Source of the DNA: Oceanobacillus jeddahensis
Lineage (GTDB): Bacteria > Bacillota > Bacilli > Bacillales > Amphibacillaceae
Direction of reading: 5' to 3'
DNA: 64,000 nucleotides
Assembly: GCF_000750635.1 (NCBI RefSeq)
Contig: NZ_CCDM010000007.1
Coordinates: 62,001 to 126,000 of the forward strand
Part shown: positions 44,946 to 53,109 of the stretch, one piece after another
Position numbering within the stretch: the first letter of the stretch is position 1
Layout: every line of letters starts with the position of its first letter
Made by a program: the position numbers and the translations under genes
The notes under the pieces: generated by a model
The model's input: only the letters and a program-made list of their open reading frames with translations
What the model was told of the DNA's origin: nothing
The model's database searches: none

Positions 44946-45049
44946 TTTTTCAATCTCCATTTTTATTTTATGATACTAACATTGATTATAAATATATATT
45001 TATCGAAAATCAATAAATAGTTATTAAAAATAGATAAATTTTTTCGGAA

Positions 45050-45082
45050 ATAAAAAAAGACTAAACCGTTTTGATTTAGCCT
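45050..45082 (-). terminator. Terminator of the ada gene
   Basis: On the minus strand GGCTAAATC pairs imperfectly with GGTTTAGTC around a short loop and is followed by seven T. Confidence 0.7.
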
Positions 45083-45114
45083 TCATCTTTCATCGTTTTA
45101 TTTTTCTAATGAAC

Positions 45115-46197
45115 CTATTTCTTACTCTCTAACGCTAATAATGCTTCCTTCATCGGAATGCCTCCACGAAATCCCGTCAGCTTACCATCCTTCGCAAGCA
45201 CACGATGGCATGGAACAAGAATCATTACTGGATTAGCACCAATTGCAGCTCCTACCGCTCTTACAGCTTTTGGCTTCCCTATTTTCTCAGCTATGTCCAT
45301 ATAAGAGACCGTCTCTCCATAAGGTATATTTTGTAATTCTTTCCAAACAGATTCTTGAAATGCAGTTCCGTTTAAATCGATTGGTAAATCGAGTGCTGTT
45401 CTTTCGCTATCCAGATAGGAAATCAGCTGCTCTTTATAAAGACTGATTTTCTCTTCATCCTGAACCAGCATCGCATCTTTTCTTTTTTTAGATGTCCAAT
45501 TTTCGATTTCATCGAATGCATTATTTTGAGAACCGACATAACACAATCCTTTATCTGTTGCCGCAAGATAGAACGACCAACCGTTATGTTCTAATTTTCC
45601 ATAATAAATAGTCTCCGTCTGTTTATTCTTCATTGTAGACACCTTCTCTCCATAGTTCATTCTAAATTGACGGGGCGTTAGGTGGTTCTTCTCTTTAAAT
45701 ACGGTGGTAAAGCGGGCTGGATTCGAAATTCCCACAAGAGACGCTATCTCTTTTACTGATAAAGGCGTTTCTATTAAATAGTCTTTTGCTTTCTGCATAC
45801 GAATTTGCTGTAAATAAGCCAAGGGGGTTATTCCTTTTAATCTTCTAAACACACGATGCAGGTGATACGGGCTGCCATGAACTGCTTCTGCAAGCTCACT
45901 TAATGTTAAAGATCTGGCATAATTTTCTTTCATATATGCTTCCGCCTGCAGAACCCATTCTTCATCTGGCAAATTAGCTCCTCCAGACTTACATCTTTTA
46001 CAAGGTCTATATCCAGCTTGTAAAGCATCTTCCATCTTTCTAAAAATCGTAACATTATCAAAGTTAGGTACTCTTGATTTACAAGAAGGACGACAAAAGA
46101 TTTTCGTTGTTTTCACTCCATAAAAGAATTGCCCGTCATATGCTTTATCATTTTCTATAATTGCCTTTCGCTGCTCTGCAGTTATTTTTGAAGGCAT
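45115..46197 (-). CDS. ada: Ada: regulator and O6-methylguanine-DNA methyltransferase fusion
   Basis: A 360-residue protein of the E. coli Ada type. Residues 1-80 form the zinc domain that accepts methyl from phosphotriesters (YGVKTTKIFCRPSCKSR, CKRCKSGG). Residues 85-185 are an AraC helix-turn-helix. Residues 195-360 are the methyltransferase with IPYGETVSYMDIA and the catalytic VPCHRVL. In Bacillus subtilis the two activities are on separate genes (adaA, adaB), so this is a fusion. ATG at 46197 follows GAGGTGG. It repairs alkylated DNA and activates its own gene. Confidence 0.92.
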   Translation of the reverse strand: MPSKITAEQRKAIIENDKAYDGQFFYGVKTTKIFCRPSCKSRVPNFDNVTIFRKMEDALQAGYRPCKRCKSGGANLPDEEWVLQAEAYMKENYARSLTLSELAEAVHGSPYHLHRVFRRLKGITPLAYLQQIRMQKAKDYLIETPLSVKEIASLVGISNPARFTTVFKEKNHLTPRQFRMNYGEKVSTMKNKQTETIYYGKLEHNGWSFYLAATDKGLCYVGSQNNAFDEIENWTSKKRKDAMLVQDEEKISLYKEQLISYLDSERTALDLPIDLNGTAFQESVWKELQNIPYGETVSYMDIAEKIGKPKAVRAVGAAIGANPVMILVPCHRVLAKDGKLTGFRGGIPMKEALLALESKK

Positions 46198-46280
46198 TGG
46201 CTACCACCTCTATTTTCATTGTACACCTGAACAATAAGAAATAAAGAGAGAATGAATTAAAAAGCAAGATATGAAAGTTT

Positions 46281-46697
46281 TTATTTTCTTCTTACAACTT
46301 GTTTTTGCCTGATTTTCTGTGGAAATAAAAAGGGAATAACTAAATATAAGGCATAAGCAAAAGACATCCAGGATGAAAAAGCAATGACTTGCGTCTCATC
46401 TAAATTGGGAAATATCATTTGATAATTTGAAAAAACAAAGCTGTCTAATACTAAACCAATCATGGTTCCTACAATTCCAAATCGTATCGCTGCATAATCC
46501 TTTTTATCAAATAATGTATAAAGATAGATAACCAGTGTTAATAAAATGGCTGTTCCAACTAGGAGCATTGCGATACTAAACATAAATGCTTCTGTACCAG
46601 GCGTGAAAAGAACTTCTTCTCCAAAAATTCGGAAAAATAATGTGGCAGCTGCCCAGACGAATACGCCCCATGCGGCTGTGAACAAATAGGTTTTCAT
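46281..46697 (-). CDS. DUF5367 family membrane protein
   Basis: A 138-residue protein with four helices, consistent with DUF5367: YLFTAAWGVFVWAAATLFFRIFGEEVL opens it and SSWMSFAYALYLVIPFLFPQ closes it, followed by a basic tail. ATG at 46697 follows GAAGGAGGTAAC. It is a single gene next to ada. No functional motif is evident. Confidence 0.75.
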   Translation of the reverse strand: MKTYLFTAAWGVFVWAAATLFFRIFGEEVLFTPGTEAFMFSIAMLLVGTAILLTLVIYLYTLFDKKDYAAIRFGIVGTMIGLVLDSFVFSNYQMIFPNLDETQVIAFSSWMSFAYALYLVIPFLFPQKIRQKQVVRRK

Positions 46698-46886
46698 TCC
46701 GTTACCTCCTTCAACCTAAATTTTAAGTGCTTCTAGAAGCTTTTTCGGCTCTTAAAATACATAAGCCATCTTTATTACTACTCTGTCAGCGATTGCGTTG
46801 CATATGATTCTTCACGTTTCCAAAGAGAAAAGATTAACAGAAGATGCCGGCTATATATTTTAAGTTCGTGATGAATAAACTACAAA

Positions 46887-46928
46887 GGGGATGATATAAT
46901 GCCTTTATAAAGGCATTATATCATCCCC
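46887..46928. repeat. Perfect 42-bp palindrome
   Basis: The 21-base arm GGGGATGATATAATGCCTTTA is followed directly by its exact reverse complement. It lies 60 bases after the stop of the hydroxyacid dehydrogenase gene on the minus strand, where it could terminate transcription, although the T-run (TTTG) is weak. The surrounding 290 bases (46698-46989) hold no gene. Confidence 0.9.
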
Positions 46929-46989
46929 TCCCTGAATCAAGAAAACAAGTCCATATTATTTTTTTCCTGCACATCCATTTTCCAGGAAA

Positions 46990-47949
46990 TTATCGCTTCA
47001 TAACATTCTGAGGTTTTCCTTCTAAAAACGCTATCGTATTATCAAAAGCAATTTCAGCTCGTGATTCCATTGCTTCATCTGTTAAAAAGCCGACATGAGG
47101 AGTTAAAATGGCGTTTTTCGCATGCAGCAATTTATAATCTCCTGGAATTGGCGGTTCCATATCAAATACATCGATTCCTGCTCCAGCGATTGTTCCATTA
47201 TTCAGTGCATCAGCCAATGCATCATTATCCACAATCGGTCCGCGTGCACAATTAATTAAAACAGCTGATTTTTTCATCAAGTCCAGTTTCTCTTTAGAGA
47301 TCAGCCCTTTTGTGTTTGGCATCAGCGGCACATGTAATGATACAATATCCGATTGAACCAATACATCATCTAAATCCATATACTCTACACCGAGTTCTAC
47401 TGCTTCCGGATTGATACTCGCCTGATTGGAGGCAACCAATTTGGCGCCAAATGCTTTGAATAAACGGGCAGTCTCAATACCAATTTTCCCTGTACCGATG
47501 ATACCGACTGTTTTCCCCTTGATTTCCTTCCCTTGAAAAGCGCCAGGATAATCAGACGCCCGGATATCACTATTCCCCTGCGTGATACGGCGATACAAAT
47601 CCATTACCAGGCCAATGGCTAGTTCGGCAACCGCCTGATTTGCATATCCGGCTGCATTACATACGATAATATCTTGATTTTTTGCATCCGCAATTCCTAC
47701 ATGATCGACACCTGTAAAAGCAACATTAATTAATTTTAAATGCTCACTTTGATCGATTACTTTGGTGGGATACGGATTATTTGCAATCATGACAACGTCT
47801 GCGTCTTTACTGCGTTTTGCCAGTTCATTGGTATCCGTTGTTTTTTCATTATAGTAAGTAAATTCATGCCCTTTCTGTTTAATCGGTTCTGCTAATTTCT
47901 CAATAAGTGAATCTGTAACATTTAATGGTTCCAATAATTTTACTAACAT
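46990..47949 (-). CDS. D-2-hydroxyacid dehydrogenase, phosphoglycerate dehydrogenase-like
   Basis: A 319-residue dehydrogenase. The NAD-binding motif is IIGTGKIGIETARLFKAFGAK near residue 148. Catalytic elements are NCARGPIVDN (arginine), FDMEPPIP (glutamate) and LTPHVGFLT (histidine). AVAELAIGLVMDLYRRI and the acidic spacing resemble the glyoxylate/hydroxypyruvate reductase group more than the 317-residue enzyme at 3041. ATG follows AACAGGAGGAA. It is a single gene. Its substrate is unknown. Confidence 0.87.
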   Translation of the reverse strand: MLVKLLEPLNVTDSLIEKLAEPIKQKGHEFTYYNEKTTDTNELAKRSKDADVVMIANNPYPTKVIDQSEHLKLINVAFTGVDHVGIADAKNQDIIVCNAAGYANQAVAELAIGLVMDLYRRITQGNSDIRASDYPGAFQGKEIKGKTVGIIGTGKIGIETARLFKAFGAKLVASNQASINPEAVELGVEYMDLDDVLVQSDIVSLHVPLMPNTKGLISKEKLDLMKKSAVLINCARGPIVDNDALADALNNGTIAGAGIDVFDMEPPIPGDYKLLHAKNAILTPHVGFLTDEAMESRAEIAFDNTIAFLEGKPQNVMKR

Positions 47950-48245
47950 ATCTTTCGTTTCCTCCTGTTAACTTCAACTTTTACTCATTCCATTTATTTG
48001 CTTGTGCTGCGAAGTTATTCAAAATACCTTTCTTATTCTATTCCCCATTATAATCGTTAATATTACTTTTTCTCAAGAAATGGCATCATCCGAACCAATT
48101 ACAGATTCTCTTTATGAACCAGTTAAACAGTTTGATTTCAGTGAGAAATTTCTTCATATCCTTTTATTTTTTCAGCAAAAATTTTACAAATGCTCATGAT
48201 ATGGTAAATTAAATATGCGATTCTTTTTTAGAAAGAAGGAAATAT
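47950..48245. other. Gene-free stretch, about 300 bases
   Basis: AT-rich sequence between the dehydrogenase and the divergent VanZ-type gene. It probably contains both promoters. A 65-codon plus-strand frame (48002-48199) has no ribosome binding site and is not supported. Confidence 0.5.
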
Positions 48246-49397
48246 ATGTCAACCTACTTGATACCAATACAAACAGCTTTTTTTATTTTTATTGGATTAT
48301 TATTTCTGCTTACCGTCCCATGGTTAATCTATGTTTACAGGAAATATGGTTATTTAAGCATTTGGGCTTCTATTGTAACCTTTTCTTTTATTTTTTATAT
48401 GTTATCCGCACTATTTTTAGTGCTATTACCGTTGCCTGATACTCGTAATACTTGTGCTCTGCAGCCAGCTGACAGTGTATACTATTCCCTTACTCCATTT
48501 AGTTTTATATCAGATACACTGAGAGGCAGTAATATTGTCTGGACACAACCGTCTACTTATATACACATTTTTAATCAAAGTGCTTTCTGGCAAGCAGCTT
48601 TTAATGTACTCTTATTACTGCCGTTAGGCGTCTATCTAAGATACTTTTTTCAAAAGAAAAAGTATTGGATACGTGCATTCGTTTTAGGATTTGGTTTATC
48701 TCTTTTCTTTGAGATAACTCAATTAACAGGAATTTATGGGATTTATCATTGTCCATATCGTATATTTGATGTGGATGATCTCTTGTTGAATACCTCAGGT
48801 GCATTACTTGGATTCTTCATTGCTCCAATGATATTGGCTTTATTCCCATCTAAAAAAAGCCTTGAATTGAAGAAGAAGAGACTCAGGAAAAGCCAGATTG
48901 TTCGTCCATTAGCACAATTGTTAGCCGTTCTTATCGATTACATGATTATTCATATTAGCTGGAATCTGACAATTGGTCTTTTTACTGCAAATAATGGACT
49001 GACAGAATTTATTTATAAAACAATTGGATTTGCTATTCTTTATTTTGTTATACCTCTTTTATGGGAGGGAAAAACAATAGGAACAAACATATTGCGATTT
49101 AAACTTACGAATGAAAGTGGAAATATACCTAAATGGCAATCACTGATCCGACGATTGCTCGCACTCTATTTACCTTGGGTTGTATCTGCGTTCTTCAATA
49201 TATTAACCAGTATGGAATTGGATATGGGTTCCACCTTCTACACGTATCATGCATTGATAACAACAGGCATACTTGGGTTTCTTTTCATTATGTGGATTGT
49301 GTTATTTATTCATGCTATATTCATTATCATTAAAAAAGGAAATCGAACCTTTTATTTCGATGAAGTAGCAAGTATCATCCCAAGAAAAGATGACTAA
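48246..49397 (+). CDS. VanZ-RDD fusion membrane protein
   Basis: A 383-residue protein. Residues about 1-190 are a VanZ domain: five helices with the NVLLLLPLGVYLRYFF and FGLSLFFEITQLTGIYGIYHCPYRIFDVDDLLLNTSGALLGF signature blocks, the latter with the conserved E, D and N residues. Residues about 205-360 are an RDD domain (RPLAQLLAVLIDYMII, WEGKTIGTNILRFKL, RRLLALYLPW). VanZ proteins affect glycopeptide or envelope-stress susceptibility, and RDD proteins are small transporter-like membrane proteins. ATG follows AGAAGGAAAT. A strong terminator follows. Confidence 0.87.
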   Translation: MSTYLIPIQTAFFIFIGLLFLLTVPWLIYVYRKYGYLSIWASIVTFSFIFYMLSALFLVLLPLPDTRNTCALQPADSVYYSLTPFSFISDTLRGSNIVWTQPSTYIHIFNQSAFWQAAFNVLLLLPLGVYLRYFFQKKKYWIRAFVLGFGLSLFFEITQLTGIYGIYHCPYRIFDVDDLLLNTSGALLGFFIAPMILALFPSKKSLELKKKRLRKSQIVRPLAQLLAVLIDYMIIHISWNLTIGLFTANNGLTEFIYKTIGFAILYFVIPLLWEGKTIGTNILRFKLTNESGNIPKWQSLIRRLLALYLPWVVSAFFNILTSMELDMGSTFYTYHALITTGILGFLFIMWIVLFIHAIFIIIKKGNRTFYFDEVASIIPRKDD

Positions 49398-49448
49398 AAA
49401 ACAAAGGCTCCTTCCTCCATTTGATGTGGAGGAAGGAGCCTTTGTTTT
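49397..49448. terminator. Bidirectional terminator
   Basis: AAACAAAGGCTCCTTCCTCC pairs perfectly with the segment starting GGAGGAAGGAGCC, with flanking A and T runs. It separates the VanZ-RDD gene from leuA. Confidence 0.92.
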
Positions 49449-49475
49449 ATATACATTTAAAACTTTTTGGTTTCA

Positions 49476-51161
49476 TCATTTCACAATTTCTTTTTTACTT
49501 GTTAAAGAATCCTCCAGTCTGTTCACCGCTACCACTAAAGCATAAACCGATGCTGCAGTAATATCCTCATGAATTCCTGCTCCCCAGTAAATCTCTCCCT
49601 CATGGGAAATACCAATCTGTGCACAAGCTTCTGCAGAAGAATCCTTTCCTAAAGATTGCTGTTCATAGACCTCCAGCGCATAGTCCATATGAAAATGTAC
49701 TTTTAATGCATTGCTGATGGCGTCTAAACTTCCGGCACCTTTTCCTTGTAATTCGATTCGTTCATTATCCTTTTGAATAGTTAACGTCACTTCTTGCCCG
49801 GTCCCTTTATTAAAATAGTAATCCACAAGTTCAAAATGAGGATGATACGCCACATAATTTTCTCTAAAGACGTGATAGATTTCTTCCGCAGAAAGCTCTC
49901 TGCTTGTTTGATCAGATACTTTTTTCGTTGCATATCCCATTGCTTCGTTCATTTTATATGGCAGCTTCACGCCAAAGTTCGTTTCAAGGATATAACCGAT
50001 CCCGCCTTTTCCAGATTGGCTGTTGACTCGAATAACATCTGCTTGATAATTTCTGCCGATATCCACAGGATCTACGGGAATATATGGAACATCCCACTTC
50101 TCTGTATTCGTTTCTTGACGATATTTCATTCCTTTAGAGATCGCATCCTGATGGGAACCGGAAAAAGCTGTAAAAACAAGGTCCCCGGAATAAGGGTGTC
50201 TTTCATGTACTTCTGTTCTCGTCAGCTTCTCATATTTCTCACGGATCGCATTCATCTGACTGAAATCCAATTCAGGGTCAAAACCTTGAGAATACATATT
50301 CATTGCTAAAGTAATCAAATCAACATTTCCTGTACGCTCGCCAATACCAAATAAAGTGCCCTCCACCCGTTCTGCACCAGCTAAAACGCCAAATTCAGCA
50401 TCACTCACGCCGCTTCCACGGTCATTATGCGGATGAATGGATAAAGTTACCCCATCCCGATAATACAAATTTTTGTGAATATACTCAATTTGACTGGCAA
50501 AAATATGCGGCATCGCAACTTCAACGGTTGCTGGAATATTAATAATCGCTTTATGATCAGGTGTTGGCTTCCAAATATCTAAAACACTATTACAAATATC
50601 TAAAGCATACTCTACCTCTGTTCCCGAAAAACTTTCCGGACTATATTGGTAGTAAATATCTCCTTCCGCTTCTTCCGCAAGCTCTTTCACTAAAACAGCC
50701 CCATTTAGAGCAATTTGTTTAATTTCTTCTTTGGATTTCTTAAATACTTGCCTGCGCTGAGCTTCTGAAGTTGAATTATATAAATGCACAATAGCTTTGG
50801 GAGCGCCTTGGATCGCTTCAAAGGTTCTGCGAATAATATGCTCTCTTGCCTGTGTAATCACCATAATCGTTACATCATCCGGAATCATATGATTATCAAT
50901 CAATTTCCGTATCAGATTAAACTCTGTATCAGAGGCAGCTGGAAAACCAATCTCAATTTCTTTAAATCCGATATCGACTAATAGCTGAAACATTGCCAGC
51001 TTCTCTTCTAAATTCATTGGGATCGGCAGTGCCTGATTCCCATCCCGTAAATCAACACTACACCACGCCGGAGCTTTCTCTATCGTTTCTTTTTTCACCC
51101 AGTCATAAGACAGTGCAGGTGGCATAAAATATTGCTTGCCGTATTTTTGATGATTAAACAT
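49476..51161 (-). CDS. leuA: 2-isopropylmalate synthase
   Basis: A 561-residue enzyme that condenses 2-ketoisovalerate with acetyl-CoA in leucine biosynthesis. [17 protein letters not shown] is the catalytic/metal motif of the longer (type 2) LeuA branch, then [39 protein letters not shown] (metal-binding histidines) and a C-terminal leucine-sensing regulatory domain ([19 protein letters not shown]). ATG follows TGAGGAGGAATAGG. The rest of the leucine operon is not in the window. A leucine T-box precedes it. The length (about 560) fits this branch and exceeds the 510 of the Bacillus subtilis enzyme. Confidence 0.93.
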   Translation of the reverse strand: MFNHQKYGKQYFMPPALSYDWVKKETIEKAPAWCSVDLRDGNQALPIPMNLEEKLAMFQLLVDIGFKEIEIGFPAASDTEFNLIRKLIDNHMIPDDVTIMVITQAREHIIRRTFEAIQGAPKAIVHLYNSTSEAQRRQVFKKSKEEIKQIALNGAVLVKELAEEAEGDIYYQYSPESFSGTEVEYALDICNSVLDIWKPTPDHKAIINIPATVEVAMPHIFASQIEYIHKNLYYRDGVTLSIHPHNDRGSGVSDAEFGVLAGAERVEGTLFGIGERTGNVDLITLAMNMYSQGFDPELDFSQMNAIREKYEKLTRTEVHERHPYSGDLVFTAFSGSHQDAISKGMKYRQETNTEKWDVPYIPVDPVDIGRNYQADVIRVNSQSGKGGIGYILETNFGVKLPYKMNEAMGYATKKVSDQTSRELSAEEIYHVFRENYVAYHPHFELVDYYFNKGTGQEVTLTIQKDNERIELQGKGAGSLDAISNALKVHFHMDYALEVYEQQSLGKDSSAEACAQIGISHEGEIYWGAGIHEDITAASVYALVVAVNRLEDSLTSKKEIVK

Positions 51162-51190
51162 AACCTATTCCTCCTCAAATTAAATTGAAA

Positions 51191-51495
51191 TAAAAAAAGC
51201 CTTTCCTCTCCAGCAATTTACTTTGCTTGGAGACGAAAGACTTATTCTTACGCGGTACCACCCCGATTTCATGATAAACCGATGTTATCATGCACTTATC
51301 CAGATACAGACAAATTTGTCTTATATCCTTCCCATGTAACGGTGGGGTTCCGTCCTTAATTACTTCTAAATTATTTTTGTTTCACTAAGGCTGCTCTAAG
51401 GTGAGTTCCCTGCTTTCCTGTTGTTGCTTTCCATCAACCAGCAACTTTCTGTAAACAAGTCAGACAAGTACTATTCCTTATCCTTGCATTCCAAT
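51191..51495 (-). promoter_or_regulatory. T-box leader of leuA, leucine specific
   Basis: The T-box sequence GGGTGGTACCGCG is at 51250-51262. In the specifier context GGAACTCACCTTAGAGC the codon is CTC (leucine) at 51403-51405, aligned with ACC in the thrS leaders. The terminator pairs AGTCTTTCGTCTCCAAGC with GCTGGAGAGGAAAGGCTT and ends in a T-run at about 51195. Uncharged tRNA-Leu should turn leuA on. Confidence 0.9.
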
Positions 51496-51562
51496 TTTGA
51501 TATTTTCACTATCTTATCAGATTTATCAGAGAATGGAAAGGGAAATTTTAAAATTATTTTAT

Positions 51563-51640
51563 CATGGAGAAACGCCCGTAAAACTTCCGCCTCTAAATAA
51601 AGCGTAAAATTAATTTATTTAGGCGGGTTTTGATGGATTT
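51563..51640 (-). mobile_element. ATAAA-flanked element, inverted fragment
   Basis: Read on the minus strand it keeps the right half of the family: CCGCCTAAATAAATTAATTT, an AGAGGCGGAAG arm, TTTTACGGGCG and the end TTCTCCATG followed by ATAAA (TTTAT at 51558-51562 on the plus strand). The left half is absent. It lies between the leuA leader and the GNAT gene. Confidence 0.7.
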
Positions 51641-51708
51641 TTGTATTGAAACCGATAAATCATTGTGGTTTAATTAGTTTAATTTAATTTCGGAAAGGAT
51701 TGGTAGAT

Positions 51709-52230
51709 ATGGTTAAATTAGTGACACCTAGTGAAGAATATGCAGAGCAAATCGCAGCATATAAAGCTGCTTTCCTGGAAAAAGAAGAAGTTTTACACGG
51801 TACCAGTTTTCTATCAGAAGCTGATTCTATTAAACAATGGATAGTGGATGTGGATAAATATCGAAAAAAAGAAACTGTTCCAGCTGGATACGCTCCTGCA
51901 GGTACATGGCTCTTAATTAGAGAATCTGACAATCGTCTGCTGGGGATAACAAATTTAAGATTTGAATTAACGAATGAATTTCTAAAACAATATGGAGGGC
52001 ATATTGGCTACTCTATTCACCCTGATGAAAGAGGAAAAGGATATGGGGCGAAAATACTCGAATTAACATTAAAAAAAGCAAAAGAAAATCATTTAGATCG
52101 TGTTCTTGTTAATTGCGATGATTCTAACCTTGCTTCTGCCAGTGTGATTGAAGCAAATAATGGAAAACTAGAAAATAAAATAATTGATAGCAATAATATA
52201 CTTATCCGGAGATATTGGATTACCCTTTAA
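51709..52230 (+). CDS. GNAT family N-acetyltransferase, 173 aa
   Basis: A 173-residue protein. The GNAT core is HIGYSIHPDERGKGYGAKILELTLKKAKENHL, with the RGKGYG acetyl-CoA loop, then VNCDDSNLASASVIEANNGKLE, typical of the YpeA/YkkB-like group that acetylates small substrates. ATG at 51709 follows GAAAGGA. It is 68 bases after the inverted element fragment, so its native promoter may have been changed. Substrate is unknown. Confidence 0.83.
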   Translation: MVKLVTPSEEYAEQIAAYKAAFLEKEEVLHGTSFLSEADSIKQWIVDVDKYRKKETVPAGYAPAGTWLLIRESDNRLLGITNLRFELTNEFLKQYGGHIGYSIHPDERGKGYGAKILELTLKKAKENHLDRVLVNCDDSNLASASVIEANNGKLENKIIDSNNILIRRYWITL

Positions 52231-52248
52231 TTTTTGTTAATTATAAAA

Positions 52249-53023
52249 CTCAACTTTCGTACATTAAAAAGTAACTTCATTTCCATAGAAACAAGAGTTG
52301 ATCGTTCTTTTGAAAACTCTCTTGACAAAGAAAGAAGAGAAGGTGTAGTGTAAAGCACCGCTGATATGCTACCGCTGCGGCGGACCGTTTTGCTTTCCTA
52401 GGGGCACGCTCTTCAGCTAACTTTTGCCAAGAAGAGCGCTTGGCAAAAGTGGATCTTCAGATGGTGCTGATCCCACAGGAGTCAAAACGGTCCGCCTCCG
52501 CTGGTTAGATCTTCTATACGTGAAATAGCTGAACAAAAAAAGGTAGTTCAGACAGAAGAGATTTTTGTGGAGCATGGAAAAAATGTTCAGCAATGATTTC
52601 TTTTTTTGTTTGAAAGCTATTCCTAATGTTAATTATCTATGCTGTCCTGATTCGAACTGCTAAATCAATCATTTGAAATACTGGAATGATTGTGTGTTAT
52701 CAAACGAAAGAGCTACTATTTCATGCAATCCAACAGGATGTTATTTCTTTCATTCGCTGTAGATTCCTAACTCAGCGGAGGCCAACCACGCAGACTCCTA
52801 TGGGAACAGGGCGAGCTGAAGATCCACTTGAAAAGCGGTCTTCTTTTCAAGTTAGCTGAAGCCGTCCCCATGGAAAGCGGAGTGGTTGGACGGAGCGGAA
52901 GCTATACACTAATCATTCGTTCAAAAAAAGCTGATTTAACTAAAAAGCAAGCACAATAATGAAGATCACGACAATCCTGAATTAGCAAGATTTATATGCT
53001 TATTCTTAGGTGCGTAAGTTGAG
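52249..53023. mobile_element. 775-bp non-autonomous element with 8-bp target duplication
   Basis: It starts CTCAACTTTCGTACATTAAA and ends TTAGGTGCGTAAGTTGAG, giving a terminal inverted repeat of about 16 bp. TTATAAAA lies directly on both sides (52241-52248 and 53024-53031), an 8-bp target duplication. The interior has no long frame but holds two palindromic modules: about 52365-52505, opening with GCGGACCGTTTTG and closing with CAAAACGGTCCGC, and about 52775-52905, opening GCGGAGGCCAACCACGC and closing near GGAGTGGTTGGAC. A 116-bp relative lies at 7109-7224. Confidence 0.85.
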
Positions 53024-53033
53024 TTATAAAATA

Positions 53034-53080
53034 AAAAGGTTAGTTACTCTTTTTCAAAAAAGATATAACTAACCTTTTAT
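53034..53080. terminator. Terminator after the mutS2-type gene
   Basis: AAAAGGTTAGTTA pairs with TAACTAACCTTTT around a loop and has T/A-rich flanks. It lies about 30 bases after the stop of the mutS2-type gene on the minus strand. Confidence 0.8.
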
Positions 53081-53109
53081 ATAACTAAACCAGTAACCAG
53101 TTATTTAAC

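Noticed and set aside
48002-48199. 65-codon plus-strand frame before the VanZ-RDD gene
   Set aside because: No ribosome binding site and no domain; codon use is not gene-like.
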